A DNA stretch of 64,000 nucleotides from Micromonospora sp. NBC_00421 (GCF_036017915.1 NZ_CP107929.1:1922001-1986000), one strand, 5' to 3'. Shown: positions 16,420 through 24,930, numbered from the stretch's first letter. Notes: generated from the letters alone by a model not told the origin. Numbers and translations are program-made.

Positions 16420-16560
16420 CTGCGTGAAGTATTCGCCATTCCTGCCATTGTCGAGAGTGAGTTCGGGCGGTTAGCGCTTTGCCTGGGCCGGGTGGGTGGC
16501 GGGTTCCTGCCATGCATTTCTCTTGAGCCATCGTCTGTGATGACGGTGGCTTTTTTGTGC
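16420..16560 (+). ncRNA. putative structured leader or small RNA ending in a terminator
   Basis: Between the candidate promoter and the intrinsic terminator lie about 110 bases with several short stems: CTTC-ctgcgt-GAAG near 16422-16435 and TGGCGG-gttc-CTGCCA near 16497-16512. No protein is encoded. It is either a free small RNA of about 140 nt or an attenuator leader for urtABCDE. No confident match to a known riboswitch was found by eye. Confidence 0.4.
16526..16556 (+). terminator. intrinsic terminator upstream of urtA
   Basis: The 9-bp stem GCCATCGTC/GACGGTGGC (one T-G wobble) has the six-base loop TGTGAT and runs directly into TTTTTT. It is the only hairpin with a clear T-tract noted in this GC-rich window. 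It lies about 250 bases upstream of the urtA start, so transcription from the upstream promoter would stop before the operon unless it is relieved. Confidence 0.85.
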
Positions 16561-16576
16561 GCGGCGATCGGTTCGG

Positions 16577-16603
16577 GAAACAGTCAATTAAGGGCTGGGA
16601 AAC
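16577..16603 (+). promoter_or_regulatory. candidate GlnR-type nitrogen-control site
   Basis: Two GAAAC half-sites at 16577-16581 and 16599-16603 lie exactly 22 bases apart, the spacing of b-sites in actinobacterial GlnR boxes. The intervening half-site (TTAAG) is poor. GlnR controls urea uptake genes in other actinobacteria; binding here is inference. Confidence 0.4.
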
Positions 16604-16806
16604 GTGGCGGCAATCAAGCGGGCAGAGTCTTTCCCTGCCCGTAAGTCCACTGCGGATCGCCGTGGCGACGTCCCACCCGTCGCCCGGGGGCACCGCCGAC
16701 GAGTAGTACTACCGCACCGCCTGCCAATCATCGACAGCAATACCTGCCGGCCAGTGCGGGTCGGCACGGATATCATTCGGCGAACATCGCTCCGCAGGGA
16801 GAATGA

Positions 16807-18051
16807 ATGTCACAGTTCCGGGGCCGCCGCATTCTGGCGGGCGCCATGACCCTGATCGCCGCGGCCGCCCTCGCGGGTTGTGGCAGTAAGACCTCCGATG
16901 GGAAGGCCACCGCCGGTGTCAGCGCCGACGTATCCGGCGATACCGTCAAGGTCGGTCTGCTCAACTCGCTCTCCGGCACGATGGCCATCAGTGAGGTCAC
17001 CGTACGGGACTCCATCATGCTGGCCGTCGAGGAGATCAACGCCGCCGGTGGTGTGCTGGGCAAGAAGATCGTGCCGGTCGGTGAGGACGGCGCCTCGGAC
17101 TGGCCCACCTTCGCCGAGAAGGCCGAGAAGCTGATCTCCCAGGACCGGGTCGCCGCCGTCTTCGGTTGCTGGACCTCGGCCAGCCGCAAGGCGGTCAAGC
17201 CGGTCTTCGAGAAGAACAAGGCGCTGCTGTTCTACCCGGTGCAGTACGAGGGGCTGGAGCAGTCGCCCTACATCTTCTACACCGGTGCCACCACCAACCA
17301 GCAGATCGTGCCGGGCCTGGACTACCTCAAGGCGCAGGGCAAGAAGTCGGTCTACCTGGTGGGTAGCGACTACGTCTTCCCGCGTACCGCCAACAAGATC
17401 ATCAAGGCGTACGCGGCGGCGAACGGGATGACGGTGCTCGGCGAGGACTACGCCCCGCTCGGCTCCACCGAGTTCGGCACCATCGTCAACAAGGTCCGCT
17501 CGTCGAAGGCCGACGCGGTGTTCAACACCCTCAACGGCGACAGCAACGTGGCGTTCTTCAAGGAGTACACCTCCGCCGGGCTGACCGCCGCGCGCATGCC
17601 CGTGGTGTCGGTGTCGATCGCCGAGGAGGAGGTCAAGGGGATCGGCACCCAGTACCTCGCCGACCAGCTGACCGCCTGGAACTACTACCAGACCACCCCC
17701 GGCGCGGCCAACCAGAAGTTCGTCGCCGCCTACAAGGCGAAGTTCGGCGCGGACAAGCCGACAAGCGACCCGATGGAGGCCGCCTACGTCGCGGTGCACC
17801 TGTGGAAGGCGATGGTCACCAAGGCCGGCTCCTTCGATGTGGAGAAGGTCCGGACCGCCTCCGGCGGCATCACCTACGACGCCCCGGAGGGCCTGGTCAC
17901 CGTGGACGGCCCCACCCAGCACATCGCCAAGACCGCCCGGATCGGCAAGGTCGGTGGCGACGGGCTGATCACCGAGGTGTGGAACTCCGGCAAGCCGATC
18001 ACGCCGGACCCGTACCTGAAGAGCTACCCCTGGGCGAGCGGCCTGAGCTGA
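16807..18051 (+). CDS. urtA: urea ABC transporter substrate-binding lipoprotein UrtA
   Basis: 414 aa, start ATG 16807 after AGGGAG. Lipoprotein signal with lipobox LAGC (cysteine near residue 25). The mature part follows UrtA closely: [118 protein letters not shown]. These are the urea-specific family features rather than general branched-chain amino acid binders. It captures urea outside the membrane and hands it to UrtBC. It is first in urtABCDE and preceded by a long regulated leader. Confidence 0.97.
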   Translation: MSQFRGRRILAGAMTLIAAAALAGCGSKTSDGKATAGVSADVSGDTVKVGLLNSLSGTMAISEVTVRDSIMLAVEEINAAGGVLGKKIVPVGEDGASDWPTFAEKAEKLISQDRVAAVFGCWTSASRKAVKPVFEKNKALLFYPVQYEGLEQSPYIFYTGATTNQQIVPGLDYLKAQGKKSVYLVGSDYVFPRTANKIIKAYAAANGMTVLGEDYAPLGSTEFGTIVNKVRSSKADAVFNTLNGDSNVAFFKEYTSAGLTAARMPVVSVSIAEEEVKGIGTQYLADQLTAWNYYQTTPGAANQKFVAAYKAKFGADKPTSDPMEAAYVAVHLWKAMVTKAGSFDVEKVRTASGGITYDAPEGLVTVDGPTQHIAKTARIGKVGGDGLITEVWNSGKPITPDPYLKSYPWASGLS

Positions 18052-18114
18052 CCGATCCCGGCCCGGGCGGGAGGCACCCCCGCCCGGGCCGACCCACCAC
18101 ATCGGAGCGCGAAC

Positions 18115-19002
18115 GTGACAGTCCTCTTCGGCCAGCTCTTCACCGGCATCAGCATCGGCGCGGTGCTGCTGCTCGTCGCCCTCGGCCTGGCGCTGACCTT
18201 CGGCCAGATGAACGTGATCAACATGGCGCACGGCGAGTTCATCATGGCCGGCGCCTACACCACCTACGTCCTCCAGCAGACCGTGACCGCCGCCGGCTGG
18301 TCGCTGCTGGTGGCACTGCCTGTCGCCTTCGCGGTGGCCGGCACCATGGGCGTGCTGCTGGAGGTGCTGCTGATCCGCCGCCTCTACGCCCGTCCGCTGG
18401 ACACCCTGCTGGTCACCTGGGGCGTCTCGCTGATGCTCCAGCAACTGGCCCGGGACGTCTTCGGCAGCCCCAACGTGCAGACCCGGGCCCCGGCGCTGCT
18501 GACCGGCAACGTGGCTCTGCCCGGCGGGCTCACCGTCGCCAACAACCGGCTGTTCATCCTCGCGCTCGCGCTGGCCGCAGTGCTGGCGCTGACCCTGGCC
18601 CTGCGCCTCACCCCGCTCGGGCGGCGGATCCGCGCGGTGGTGCAGAACCGCGACCTCGCCGCCGTCTCCGGCATCCCCACCGCCCGGGTCGACCGGACCA
18701 CCTTCTTCATCGGCTCCGGGCTGGCCGGCGTCGCCGGGGTCGCGCTGACCCTGCTCGGGCCGATCGGCCCGACGATGGGCACCAACCTCATCATCGACGC
18801 CTTCCTGGTCGTCGTGGTCGGCGGCATCGGCCAGCTCAAGGGCAGCGTGATAGTCGCCTTCGCGCTGGGCGTGCTCCAGGCCACCGGCGAGTACCTCACC
18901 ACCCTCAGCGTCGCCAAGGTGATCGTCTTCGTGGCGATCGTGGCGTTCCTCCAGTGGCGGCCCCAGGGGCTGTTCACCCTGCGTACCAGGAGCCTCGCAT
19001 GA
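18115..19002 (+). CDS. urtB: urea ABC transporter permease UrtB
   Basis: 295 aa from GTG. It is a multi-pass permease of the LivH family: FGQMNVINMAHGEFIMAGAY, VLQQTVTAAGW, VTWGVSLMLQQLARDVFG, LTLALRLTPLGRRIRAVVQN, LAGVAGVALTLLGPIGPTMG. The sequence near residue 170 (LGRRIRAVVQNRDLAAVSGI) is the coupling loop for the ATPase. UrtB and UrtC together form the membrane channel for urea. It follows urtA after 63 bases and overlaps urtC by ATGA. Confidence 0.96.
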   Translation: MTVLFGQLFTGISIGAVLLLVALGLALTFGQMNVINMAHGEFIMAGAYTTYVLQQTVTAAGWSLLVALPVAFAVAGTMGVLLEVLLIRRLYARPLDTLLVTWGVSLMLQQLARDVFGSPNVQTRAPALLTGNVALPGGLTVANNRLFILALALAAVLALTLALRLTPLGRRIRAVVQNRDLAAVSGIPTARVDRTTFFIGSGLAGVAGVALTLLGPIGPTMGTNLIIDAFLVVVVGGIGQLKGSVIVAFALGVLQATGEYLTTLSVAKVIVFVAIVAFLQWRPQGLFTLRTRSLA

Positions 19003-20186
19003 GCGCCGCGCCGCTGGTCGGCACCGATCCCGCCAGCGTGGCCGCAACACCTCCGGGCGGCCGGCGGGGCCGGCGGTTCGACGGCCCGGCGCGGACCGCC
19101 GTCGGGTTCGCCCTCGGTGCGGCGCTGCTGTTCGCCGTCGCCCCGCTGGCCCTGTCGGACTTCCGGCTGTCGCTGCTGGCCAAGTACCTCTGCGTCGCGA
19201 TGGTCGCGGTCGGCATCGGCATCGCCTGGGGCCGGGGCGGCATGCTCACCCTCGGCCAGGGGGTGTTCTTCGGCCTGGGCGGCTACGCGATGGCCATGCA
19301 CCTCAAGCTCGCCGACGCCGGCCCCGGCCAGCTGCCCGACTTCATGCAGCTCTACGGCCAGCTCGACGAGCTACCGCTGTGGTGGCGGCCGTTCGCCAGC
19401 CCCTGGGTCGCCCTGCCGGCCACCGTGCTGCTGCCGATGGCTGTCGCGTTCGGCCTCGGCTCGCTGGTCTTCCGCCGCCGGGTACGCGGCGCCTACTTCG
19501 CCATCCTCAGCCAGGCGCTCGCCGCCGCGATGGTGATCCTGCTGGTCGGCCAGCAGGGCACCACCGGCGGCACCAACGGCCTCACCGACATCCAGGGCTT
19601 CTTCGGGTACGACCTGGACGACCCGGTCAACCAACGGATGGTCTACTTCGTCATCGCCGCCAGCCTGCTCGCGTTGCTGGCGCTGGCCCGGCAGCTCATC
19701 CGCAGCCGCTACGGCGAACTGCTGGTCGCGGTCCGCGACGGCGAGGAGCGGGTCCGCTTCCTCGGCTACGACCCGGCCGGCGTCAAGCTCGTCGGTTACG
19801 TGGTCGCCGCCGGGATGGCCGGGCTGGCCGGGGCGCTCTTCGTCCCGGCGGTGGGGATCATCTCACCGGCGCTGATCGGGATCGTGCCGTCCATCGAGTT
19901 CGTCATCGGCGTCGCGGTGGGTGGCCGGGCCACCCTGCTCGGCCCGGTGCTCGGCGCGGTCGCGGTGGCCTGGGCGCGTACCGCCCTGTCGGAACGTTTT
20001 CCGGGCACCTGGACGTACCTGCAGGGGTTGCTGTTCGTGCTGGTGGTGGCGTTCCTGCCGGGCGGCCTGGCGTCGCTGTGGGCGCTGGCCCGGCAACGCC
20101 GGTCGGACCCGGTCGGCGCGCGGCGGTGGCGGCGGTCCCGGCCGGCGGACCCGGCCGAGGCCCGGACGGAGGTGTCAGCGGCATGA
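18999..20186 (+). CDS. urtC: urea ABC transporter permease UrtC
   Basis: 395 aa, ATGA overlap with urtB. LivM-type permease with a UrtC-specific insertion after GMLTLGQGVFFGLGGYAMAM (residues about 105-135, LPDFMQLYGQLDELPLWW). Further motifs: YFAILSQALAAAMVILLVGQ, GGTNGLTDIQGFFGYDL, RYGELLVAVRDGEERVRFLG, and PSIEFVIGVAVGGRATLLGP. About nine membrane helices. The last 40 residues are basic and cytosolic. It pairs with UrtB to form the translocation path. Confidence 0.96.
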   Translation: MSAAPLVGTDPASVAATPPGGRRGRRFDGPARTAVGFALGAALLFAVAPLALSDFRLSLLAKYLCVAMVAVGIGIAWGRGGMLTLGQGVFFGLGGYAMAMHLKLADAGPGQLPDFMQLYGQLDELPLWWRPFASPWVALPATVLLPMAVAFGLGSLVFRRRVRGAYFAILSQALAAAMVILLVGQQGTTGGTNGLTDIQGFFGYDLDDPVNQRMVYFVIAASLLALLALARQLIRSRYGELLVAVRDGEERVRFLGYDPAGVKLVGYVVAAGMAGLAGALFVPAVGIISPALIGIVPSIEFVIGVAVGGRATLLGPVLGAVAVAWARTALSERFPGTWTYLQGLLFVLVVAFLPGGLASLWALARQRRSDPVGARRWRRSRPADPAEARTEVSAA

Positions 20187-20938
20187 CCGGCGAACAGCTC
20201 GACGGCCTGTGCGTACGCGACCTGCGGGTCACCTTCGACGGGTTCACCGCCGTCGACGGGGTCGACCTCGACGTGCCGCCCGGGGACATCCGCTTCCTGA
20301 TCGGCCCCAACGGTGCGGGCAAGACCACAGTGGTCGACGCCGTGACCGGGCTGGTCCGGGCCACCGGCTCGGCCCGCTTCGGTGACCGGGAACTGCTCGG
20401 CCGGGACGTGCACCGCATCGCCCGGCTCGGCATCGGCCGCACCTTCCAGACCGCCTCGGTCTTCGAGGAACTGACAGTGGTGCAGAACCTCGACATCGCC
20501 GCCGGGGCCAGCCGGAGCTGGTGGACGTTGGCCCGCCGGCGCAACCGGATCCCCGACGAGGTGGCCGCCGCGCTGGAGACGATCGGGCTGACCGACCGGG
20601 GCGACCAACCGGCCGGTGCGCTGGCGCACGGGCAGAAGCAGTGGTTGGAGATCGGCATGCTGCTGGTCTCCGACGCCCGGCTGCTGCTGCTCGACGAGCC
20701 GGTCGCCGGGATGAGCCACGAGGAACGCGACGCCACGGGCGCCCTGCTGGAGACGGTCAGCCGGGACCGCACCGTGGTGGTCATCGAACACGACATGGAC
20801 TTCCTGCGCCGCTTCGCCCGCAGCGTGACCGTGCTGCACGCCGGTCGGGTGCTCAGCGAGGGCACCGTCGCCCAGGTCCAGGCGGACCCCCGGGTGCAGG
20901 AGGTCTACCTCGGCGTCGACACCGCACCGGAGGCGTGA
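20183..20938 (+). CDS. urtD: urea ABC transporter ATPase UrtD
   Basis: 251 aa, ATGA overlap with urtC. Walker A GPNGAGKTTVVDAVTGLV, Q-loop in GIGRTFQTASVFEELTVVQN, signature region GALAHGQKQWLEIGMLLVSD (degenerate LSGGQ, as in UrtD), Walker B RLLLLDEPVAGMSHEERD, and the switch His in VVIEHDMDFLR. The GALAHGQKQWLEIGM pattern distinguishes UrtD from LivG. It is a cytosolic ATPase energising urea uptake with UrtE. Confidence 0.96.
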   Translation: MTGEQLDGLCVRDLRVTFDGFTAVDGVDLDVPPGDIRFLIGPNGAGKTTVVDAVTGLVRATGSARFGDRELLGRDVHRIARLGIGRTFQTASVFEELTVVQNLDIAAGASRSWWTLARRRNRIPDEVAAALETIGLTDRGDQPAGALAHGQKQWLEIGMLLVSDARLLLLDEPVAGMSHEERDATGALLETVSRDRTVVVIEHDMDFLRRFARSVTVLHAGRVLSEGTVAQVQADPRVQEVYLGVDTAPEA

Positions 20939-21630
20939 TGTTGGAGTTGCGCGGCGTGCACGCCGGCTACGGACGCAGCGAGGTGCTGCACGGGGTGGAC
21001 GTGGCGGTCCCCACCGACGGAGTGGCCGCCGTGCTCGGCCACAACGGCGCGGGCAAGAGCACCCTGCTGCGGGTCGCCGTCGGGCTGCTGCGCCCCCGCA
21101 CCGGCACGGTCACCCTCGACGGCGAGGACGTCACCCGGCTCGCCCCGCACCAGCGGGTCGCCCGGGGCCTGGCGTACGTGCCGCAGGGGCAGCAGTGCTT
21201 CCCGCACCTGACGGCGGCGGAGAACCTGCGACTGGTGGCCGACGGCCGCCGCGACGGGGCCGCCGCCACCGCCGAGGCGCTGGACCTGTTCCCGGCGCTG
21301 CGGACCCTGCTGCGGCGGCGGGCCGGGCTGCTCTCCGGCGGCCAGCGCCAGCAGTTGGCCATCGCCCGCGCGCTTGTCACCCGGCCCCGGCTGCTGCTGC
21401 TCGACGAACCCACCGAGGGCATCCAGCCCTCGGTGGTCGCCGAGATCCAGGACCGGATCGTCGAGCTGGCCACCCGGGCCGGCATCCGGGTGCTGCTGGT
21501 GGAGCAGCACCTCGGCTTCGCGCTGCGGGTGGCGACCCGGCACTACGTGCTGGAGTCCGGGCGGGTCACCGCCACCGGGGACGGTGGCAGCGGCGCCGAG
21601 CAGGCGGTCCGCCGGGCGCTCGCGGTCTGA
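20938..21630 (+). CDS. urtE: urea ABC transporter ATPase UrtE
   Basis: 230 aa, start overlapping the urtD stop by one base. LivF-type ATPase: Walker A GHNGAGKSTLLRVAVGLL, YVPQGQQCFPHLTAAENLRL, signature LLSGGQRQQLAIARALVTRP, Walker B LLLLDEPTEGIQPSVVAEI, and VEQHLGFALRVATRHYVLESG. The PQGQQ-x-FPHLT segment and DEPTEGIQPS are typical of UrtE. It completes the urtABCDE operon and is followed by a very strong convergent hairpin. Confidence 0.96.
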   Translation: MLELRGVHAGYGRSEVLHGVDVAVPTDGVAAVLGHNGAGKSTLLRVAVGLLRPRTGTVTLDGEDVTRLAPHQRVARGLAYVPQGQQCFPHLTAAENLRLVADGRRDGAAATAEALDLFPALRTLLRRRAGLLSGGQRQQLAIARALVTRPRLLLLDEPTEGIQPSVVAEIQDRIVELATRAGIRVLLVEQHLGFALRVATRHYVLESGRVTATGDGGSGAEQAVRRALAV

Positions 21631-21694
21631 GCGGACGCCGGTGCGGCCGATCCCGGTCGGCCCGGTCCCGACCGGTCGGAGTGCCGGTACGGAC

Positions 21695-21749
21695 GCGGGA
21701 TCCTGGACACTCACCGTTCGCCGCGGACGGTGAGCGTCCAGGATCCCGC
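21695..21749. terminator. long hairpin between urtE and Rieske gene
   Basis: GCGGGATCCTGGAC-a-CTCACCGT on the left pairs with ACGGTGAG-c-GTCCAGGATCCCGC on the right, about 22 paired bases with one mismatch, loop TCGCCGCGG. It lies between convergent operons and probably stops transcription from both sides. Confidence 0.8.
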
Positions 21750-21787
21750 CCGTTTCGATCGCGACGGGAGGACCCGCCGGGGTGTGG

Positions 21788-22321
21788 TCACGCGAGCCGT
21801 ACGGCGTCGCCCTCCACGGAGATGGCCTTGGCGGGCAGTGGCTGCCGGGCCGGGCCGCTGCGGACGGCGCCGTCGGCGATGTCGAAGACGCTGTTGTGGC
21901 AGCCGCAGACGATGGTGCCGTCCTTGACCGAGGTGACCGTGCAACCCTGGTGGGTGCAGGTCGCCGAGAACGCCTTGAAGGTGCCGGCGGCGGGCTGGGT
22001 CACCACCACCCCCTCGGTCTTGAAGATCTTTCCACCGCCGACCGGGATGTCCGCCACCGCGGCCAGGGCGGCGGGCGCGGGCGGTGCCGCCCCGGGCGCG
22101 GCCGGCGAACCGGACGCCCCTCCCGCCGACGGCGCGGCGGAGGAGCCGCCACCGGAGGGCCCGGCGGCCGGTGCGGAGGCGGCGGGCGCGGAGGCGGCCG
22201 GTGCGGAGGTCGGCTCGCCGTACGTCTGGCACCCGGTGAGCAGGGCGGCCACGCCCGCGCCGCCGGCACCGGCCAGCAACGTCCGCCGCGACGGGCAACC
22301 GGTCGTACGTTCGTCGCACAT
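21788..22321 (-). CDS. Rieske [2Fe-2S] lipoprotein
   Basis: 177 aa from ATG 22321. The N-terminus has a twin-arginine-like signal (CPSRRTLLAGAGGAGVAALL) ending in the lipobox LTGC, so it is probably exported folded by Tat and lipid-anchored. A low-complexity A/S/P/G linker (about residues 40-90) follows. The Rieske domain has both cluster motifs: CTHQGCTV and CGCHNSVFDI (C-x-H ... C-x2-H). It should act as an extracytoplasmic one-electron carrier. It is last in a three-gene minus-strand set with a membrane protein and a secreted protein, suggesting a membrane electron-transfer module. Confidence 0.93.
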   Translation of the reverse strand: MCDERTTGCPSRRTLLAGAGGAGVAALLTGCQTYGEPTSAPAASAPAASAPAAGPSGGGSSAAPSAGGASGSPAAPGAAPPAPAALAAVADIPVGGGKIFKTEGVVVTQPAAGTFKAFSATCTHQGCTVTSVKDGTIVCGCHNSVFDIADGAVRSGPARQPLPAKAISVEGDAVRLA

Positions 22322-22344
22322 GGCTGTGCCGTTCCTCTCCCGGA

Positions 22345-22983
22345 TCACGTGCCGACCCCGAACGTGGTGAAGTACCACAGCGAGGAGGTCACCCAGATTC
22401 CCATCAGGACGGTGAAGAGCAGGCCACCGGCCACCGGCAGTACCCACCCGGCCAGCCCCTGCTTGGGCAGCGCCAGCATCTTCATGGTGAACACGCCGAA
22501 GAACAGGCAGCCGAACAGCGAGTGCAGCAGGGTCCGGGCGTCATAGTCGGCGAAGCCCAGCGCGTAGAGACAGTGCACCGCCACCGGAACGGTCAGCAGG
22601 AACGCCACGCGTCCGCTCCACCGGTGTGCCGCGCCCGCCCAGGAGGGCGAGAAACCGCCGAGCCGGCCCCACATCGCCATCGCGGAGAGCAACTGCACCA
22701 CGGCGAACAGCGCCGCGCCGCTGCCCAGCCAGACCTTGACCGTCATCGGGCTGGAGAAGCCGGCCACGCTGACCGCGATCCCGGTGGGTTCGTGCATCCG
22801 GGCGTACGCCCCGATCGCGACCGTGACCGCCGCCCCGATCAGCAGCGGTACGACGAGCGAGGCCGGTGGTGCGCCGGTCGGGACGGGGGGGATCACGACG
22901 GGCGGGCGGTCGGGCAGCACCCGGACGGACGGTCCGTCGTCCATGTCGCGTCCGCCGGTCTCGAACCTCTGGCGGGCGTTCAT
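22345..22983 (-). CDS. DUF6529-like multi-pass membrane protein
   Basis: 212 aa from ATG 22983 (a GTG one codon earlier is possible). About five to six membrane helices begin near residue 42 (LVVPLLIGAAVTVAIGAYA). Conserved-looking histidines fall within or near helices: AHRWSGRVAFLLTVPVAVHC and TLLHSLFGCLFFGVFTMKML. The layout resembles cytochrome b561 or ferric reductase-like heme proteins and the actinobacterial DUF6529 family. With the Rieske protein downstream, a membrane redox role is reasonable inference. The start overlaps the stop of the upstream secreted-protein gene. Confidence 0.75.
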   Translation of the reverse strand: MNARQRFETGGRDMDDGPSVRVLPDRPPVVIPPVPTGAPPASLVVPLLIGAAVTVAIGAYARMHEPTGIAVSVAGFSSPMTVKVWLGSGAALFAVVQLLSAMAMWGRLGGFSPSWAGAAHRWSGRVAFLLTVPVAVHCLYALGFADYDARTLLHSLFGCLFFGVFTMKMLALPKQGLAGWVLPVAGGLLFTVLMGIWVTSSLWYFTTFGVGT

Positions 22984-23738
22984 CACTCACCGGCATCCGG
23001 GTCGGCCGTCACCGGCTGCGCGTCGAGGGTACGACCATCGAGGATGGTGGTGCCGAACGCCGGGTCCAGCGGCGGGGCGGGCACCGGCGTGCCGTCCCGG
23101 GTGACCACCCCGATCTGGCTGCCGTCCGGCAGCATGATCCAGCCGCCGTCGACGCCGGCCCGGCGCTGCTGTGCGGTGGCCCGGTAGAGCACCGGGTCGG
23201 CCTTCTTGGTCTGCTTGGCGGTGAACTTCCACCGTCGTTGGCCCACCACCATCTCACCGGAGGCTGTGCCGTTGGCGAACGTGCCGGTGAGCACGGCGCC
23301 CTGCTTGCCGGTCAGCTTCATCCGACCGTCGGCCGCGGTGCCGTCGAGCCACACCTCCAGGCTCTTGCCGTCACATACGTACGCCTTGGCCTTGCCGTCG
23401 GTGACGGTGATCGCGATGGTCGCGCCGCCGTCGAGCCGGCCGGTCCAGTTGGAATCCGCTCCGGCAACCGGTGCCGCCCTGGTGGGCGCCGGCGCGGCGG
23501 GCGTCGCGGACGCGCCCGGTTGTCCCCGCTGCTCCGCCGGGGCGTCACCCGGCGCCGACGGCTCGGCCGGGGCATCGCCCGGCGGTGCGGTGGACGGGGC
23601 GGCAGCCTCCGGCGCGACCGAGGCGGTCGCCGCCTGCGGTTCGGCCGATCGCGGCGCGGCCTTTGCGCTCATCGCGAACAGGACGGCAGCCATGCCGGTC
23701 CCGGTCAGCAGGGTGAGCAACGGGGTCATGCGCTTCAT
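22983..23738 (-). CDS. secreted protein of unknown function
   Basis: 251 aa from ATG 23738 after GGGAGC. A signal peptide (MTPLLTLLTGTGMAAVLFAM, cleavage after AKA) is followed by a long A/P/E/S-rich linker (about residues 28-90) and a compact C-terminal domain (about 95-250) rich in beta strands: NWTGRLDGGATIAITVTDGK, AYVCDGKSLEVWLDGTA, GKQGAVLTGTFANGT, GVDGGWIMLPDGSQIGV. I do not recognise a named fold. It is first in the three-gene set with the membrane protein and the Rieske lipoprotein, so it may be their extracytoplasmic partner. Confidence 0.7.
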   Translation of the reverse strand: MKRMTPLLTLLTGTGMAAVLFAMSAKAAPRSAEPQAATASVAPEAAAPSTAPPGDAPAEPSAPGDAPAEQRGQPGASATPAAPAPTRAAPVAGADSNWTGRLDGGATIAITVTDGKAKAYVCDGKSLEVWLDGTAADGRMKLTGKQGAVLTGTFANGTASGEMVVGQRRWKFTAKQTKKADPVLYRATAQQRRAGVDGGWIMLPDGSQIGVVTRDGTPVPAPPLDPAFGTTILDGRTLDAQPVTADPDAGE

Positions 23739-23973
23739 GAGCAGCTCCCTTCACCGGGATGTACGCGGTCGGGGCGCCTGTCGTTCAATTTTCGTGGAGA
23801 TCATCACGGACGGACGGACGCGTGGTCGGCTCGTCGCCAGGAGTCACCAGCGTCGTCGTGGCCCGCGGGTGCGGGCATCCCGCCCGGGGGATGGCGTGAC
23901 GGCCGGTCCCGGTCCGGCCGGCCGATAGGGTGTCGGGCATGGCCGCCGTGTTTACGTACCCCTGTGCGGCCCG

Positions 23974-24930
23974 GTGACCGGGTCCGGCGTGCCCGCACCC
24001 GGACAACGGCGGCCCCCCGGCCCCGGGGCTGCCGGCCCGCCCGGCCTGGCCGAGCGGTGTGCCCGGATCACCCGGTCGCGTCCCTTCGAGGCGGCGATCG
24101 TGGTGCTCATCATGGCCAACGCGGCGGTGCTGGGGGTGGAGACGTACCCGGATCTCGGGGTGGCCCGGCCGGTGCTGCACTGGCTTGAGCTGGCCTTCCG
24201 GGTCGCCTTCGTCGTCGAGATCGTCGTGCGGGTGCTGGCGTACGGGCGTCGGCCGCAGGACTTCCTCCGGCACGGGTGGAACGTGTTCGACCTGGTGGTG
24301 ATCGCGGCGATCTTCCTCCCCGGGTTGCACGGTGACTCGGCGTTGCTGCGGGTCGTCCGGGTCGCCCGGGTGCTGCGGCTGGTGCGTTTCTCACCGGGAC
24401 TGCGCACCATCGTCGCCGCGCTGTGGCGCAGCCTGCCCGGCGTCGGCGGGTTCCTCGCGCTGGCCATGGTGACCCTCTACGTGTACGGCATGGCCGGGTG
24501 GTTGATCTTCGGTCGGGCGTACCCCGAGCAGTACGGCGACATCGGCCGGTCGTTGCTCACCCTGTTCGTGCTGCTGTCCCTGGAGACCCTGCCGGATCTG
24601 GTCGAGCAGGGCCTGGCACTGTCGCCGTGGACCCTGCTCTACTACGTCAGCTACGTGATCATCACGGTCAACCTGCTGCTGAACATCCTGATCGCGGTCA
24701 TCGTCAACTCGATGGAGGAGGCCCGCCGGCTGGAGATGACCGAGCGGCTGGCGCCCGGCTACGACGGCGACGGCGACGGCATCCCCGACGAGGTGGACCG
24801 GATCGCCCTCACCCAACGCCTGGACGACCTGCGGGCGGTCATCGCCGAGTTGGAACGGGAGCTGCGCATCGACCGCGACGAGCCACCGGGCCGCCACCGG
24901 CCCGTCACCGGCCGCACCGACGCCCGCTGA
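23974..24930 (+). CDS. voltage-gated cation channel, NaChBac-like single-domain
   Basis: 318 aa from GTG. Six membrane helices in one domain: S1 about 42-60, S2 about 70-95, S3 (NVFDLVVIAAIFLPGL), S4 with four regularly spaced arginines (RVVRVARVLRLVRF), S5, a pore helix with the filter region LLSLETLPDLVEQG, and S6 (VIITVNLLLNILIAVIVNSM). This is the topology of bacterial voltage-gated Na+ channels. The filter SLETLPD differs from TLESWSM of NaChBac, so ion selectivity is uncertain. After S6 a Ca-binding-like loop DGDGDGIPDEVD and a coiled-coil helix (RLDDLRAVIAELERELR) follow. Confidence 0.88.
   Translation: MTGSGVPAPGQRRPPGPGAAGPPGLAERCARITRSRPFEAAIVVLIMANAAVLGVETYPDLGVARPVLHWLELAFRVAFVVEIVVRVLAYGRRPQDFLRHGWNVFDLVVIAAIFLPGLHGDSALLRVVRVARVLRLVRFSPGLRTIVAALWRSLPGVGGFLALAMVTLYVYGMAGWLIFGRAYPEQYGDIGRSLLTLFVLLSLETLPDLVEQGLALSPWTLLYYVSYVIITVNLLLNILIAVIVNSMEEARRLEMTERLAPGYDGDGDGIPDEVDRIALTQRLDDLRAVIAELERELRIDRDEPPGRHRPVTGRTDAR

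Larger units (their letters stand above)
16018..16806. other. 789-bp non-coding region upstream of urtA
   Basis: No credible coding frame. In order it holds a C-rich tail after the AmiC-like gene, three 60-bp palindromic repeats (16071-16317), a purine/G-rich tract (16318-16408), a candidate promoter (16384-16414), a leader ending in an intrinsic terminator (16526-16556), a GlnR-like site (16577-16603), a smaller hairpin GGGCAG...CTGCCC near 16620-16641, and the urtA ribosome-binding site. Base composition is lower in GC from about 16420 to 16800 than in the flanking genes. Confidence 0.8.

Noticed and set aside
16401..16525. Possible ykkC/guanidine-I riboswitch: CTAGG...TTCC, GTCGAGAG and GCCTGGG occur in this order upstream of urtA.
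   Set aside because: The spacing and exact conserved blocks (CUAGGGUUCCG, GUCCGAGAG, AAAAGCC) do not match well, and CTAGGAT is more simply read as the -10 element. An Infernal search would decide.
16309..16644. Open frame of 111 codons in the urt leader region.
   Set aside because: Covers G-rich tract, promoter and terminator; no ribosome site and no protein-like composition.
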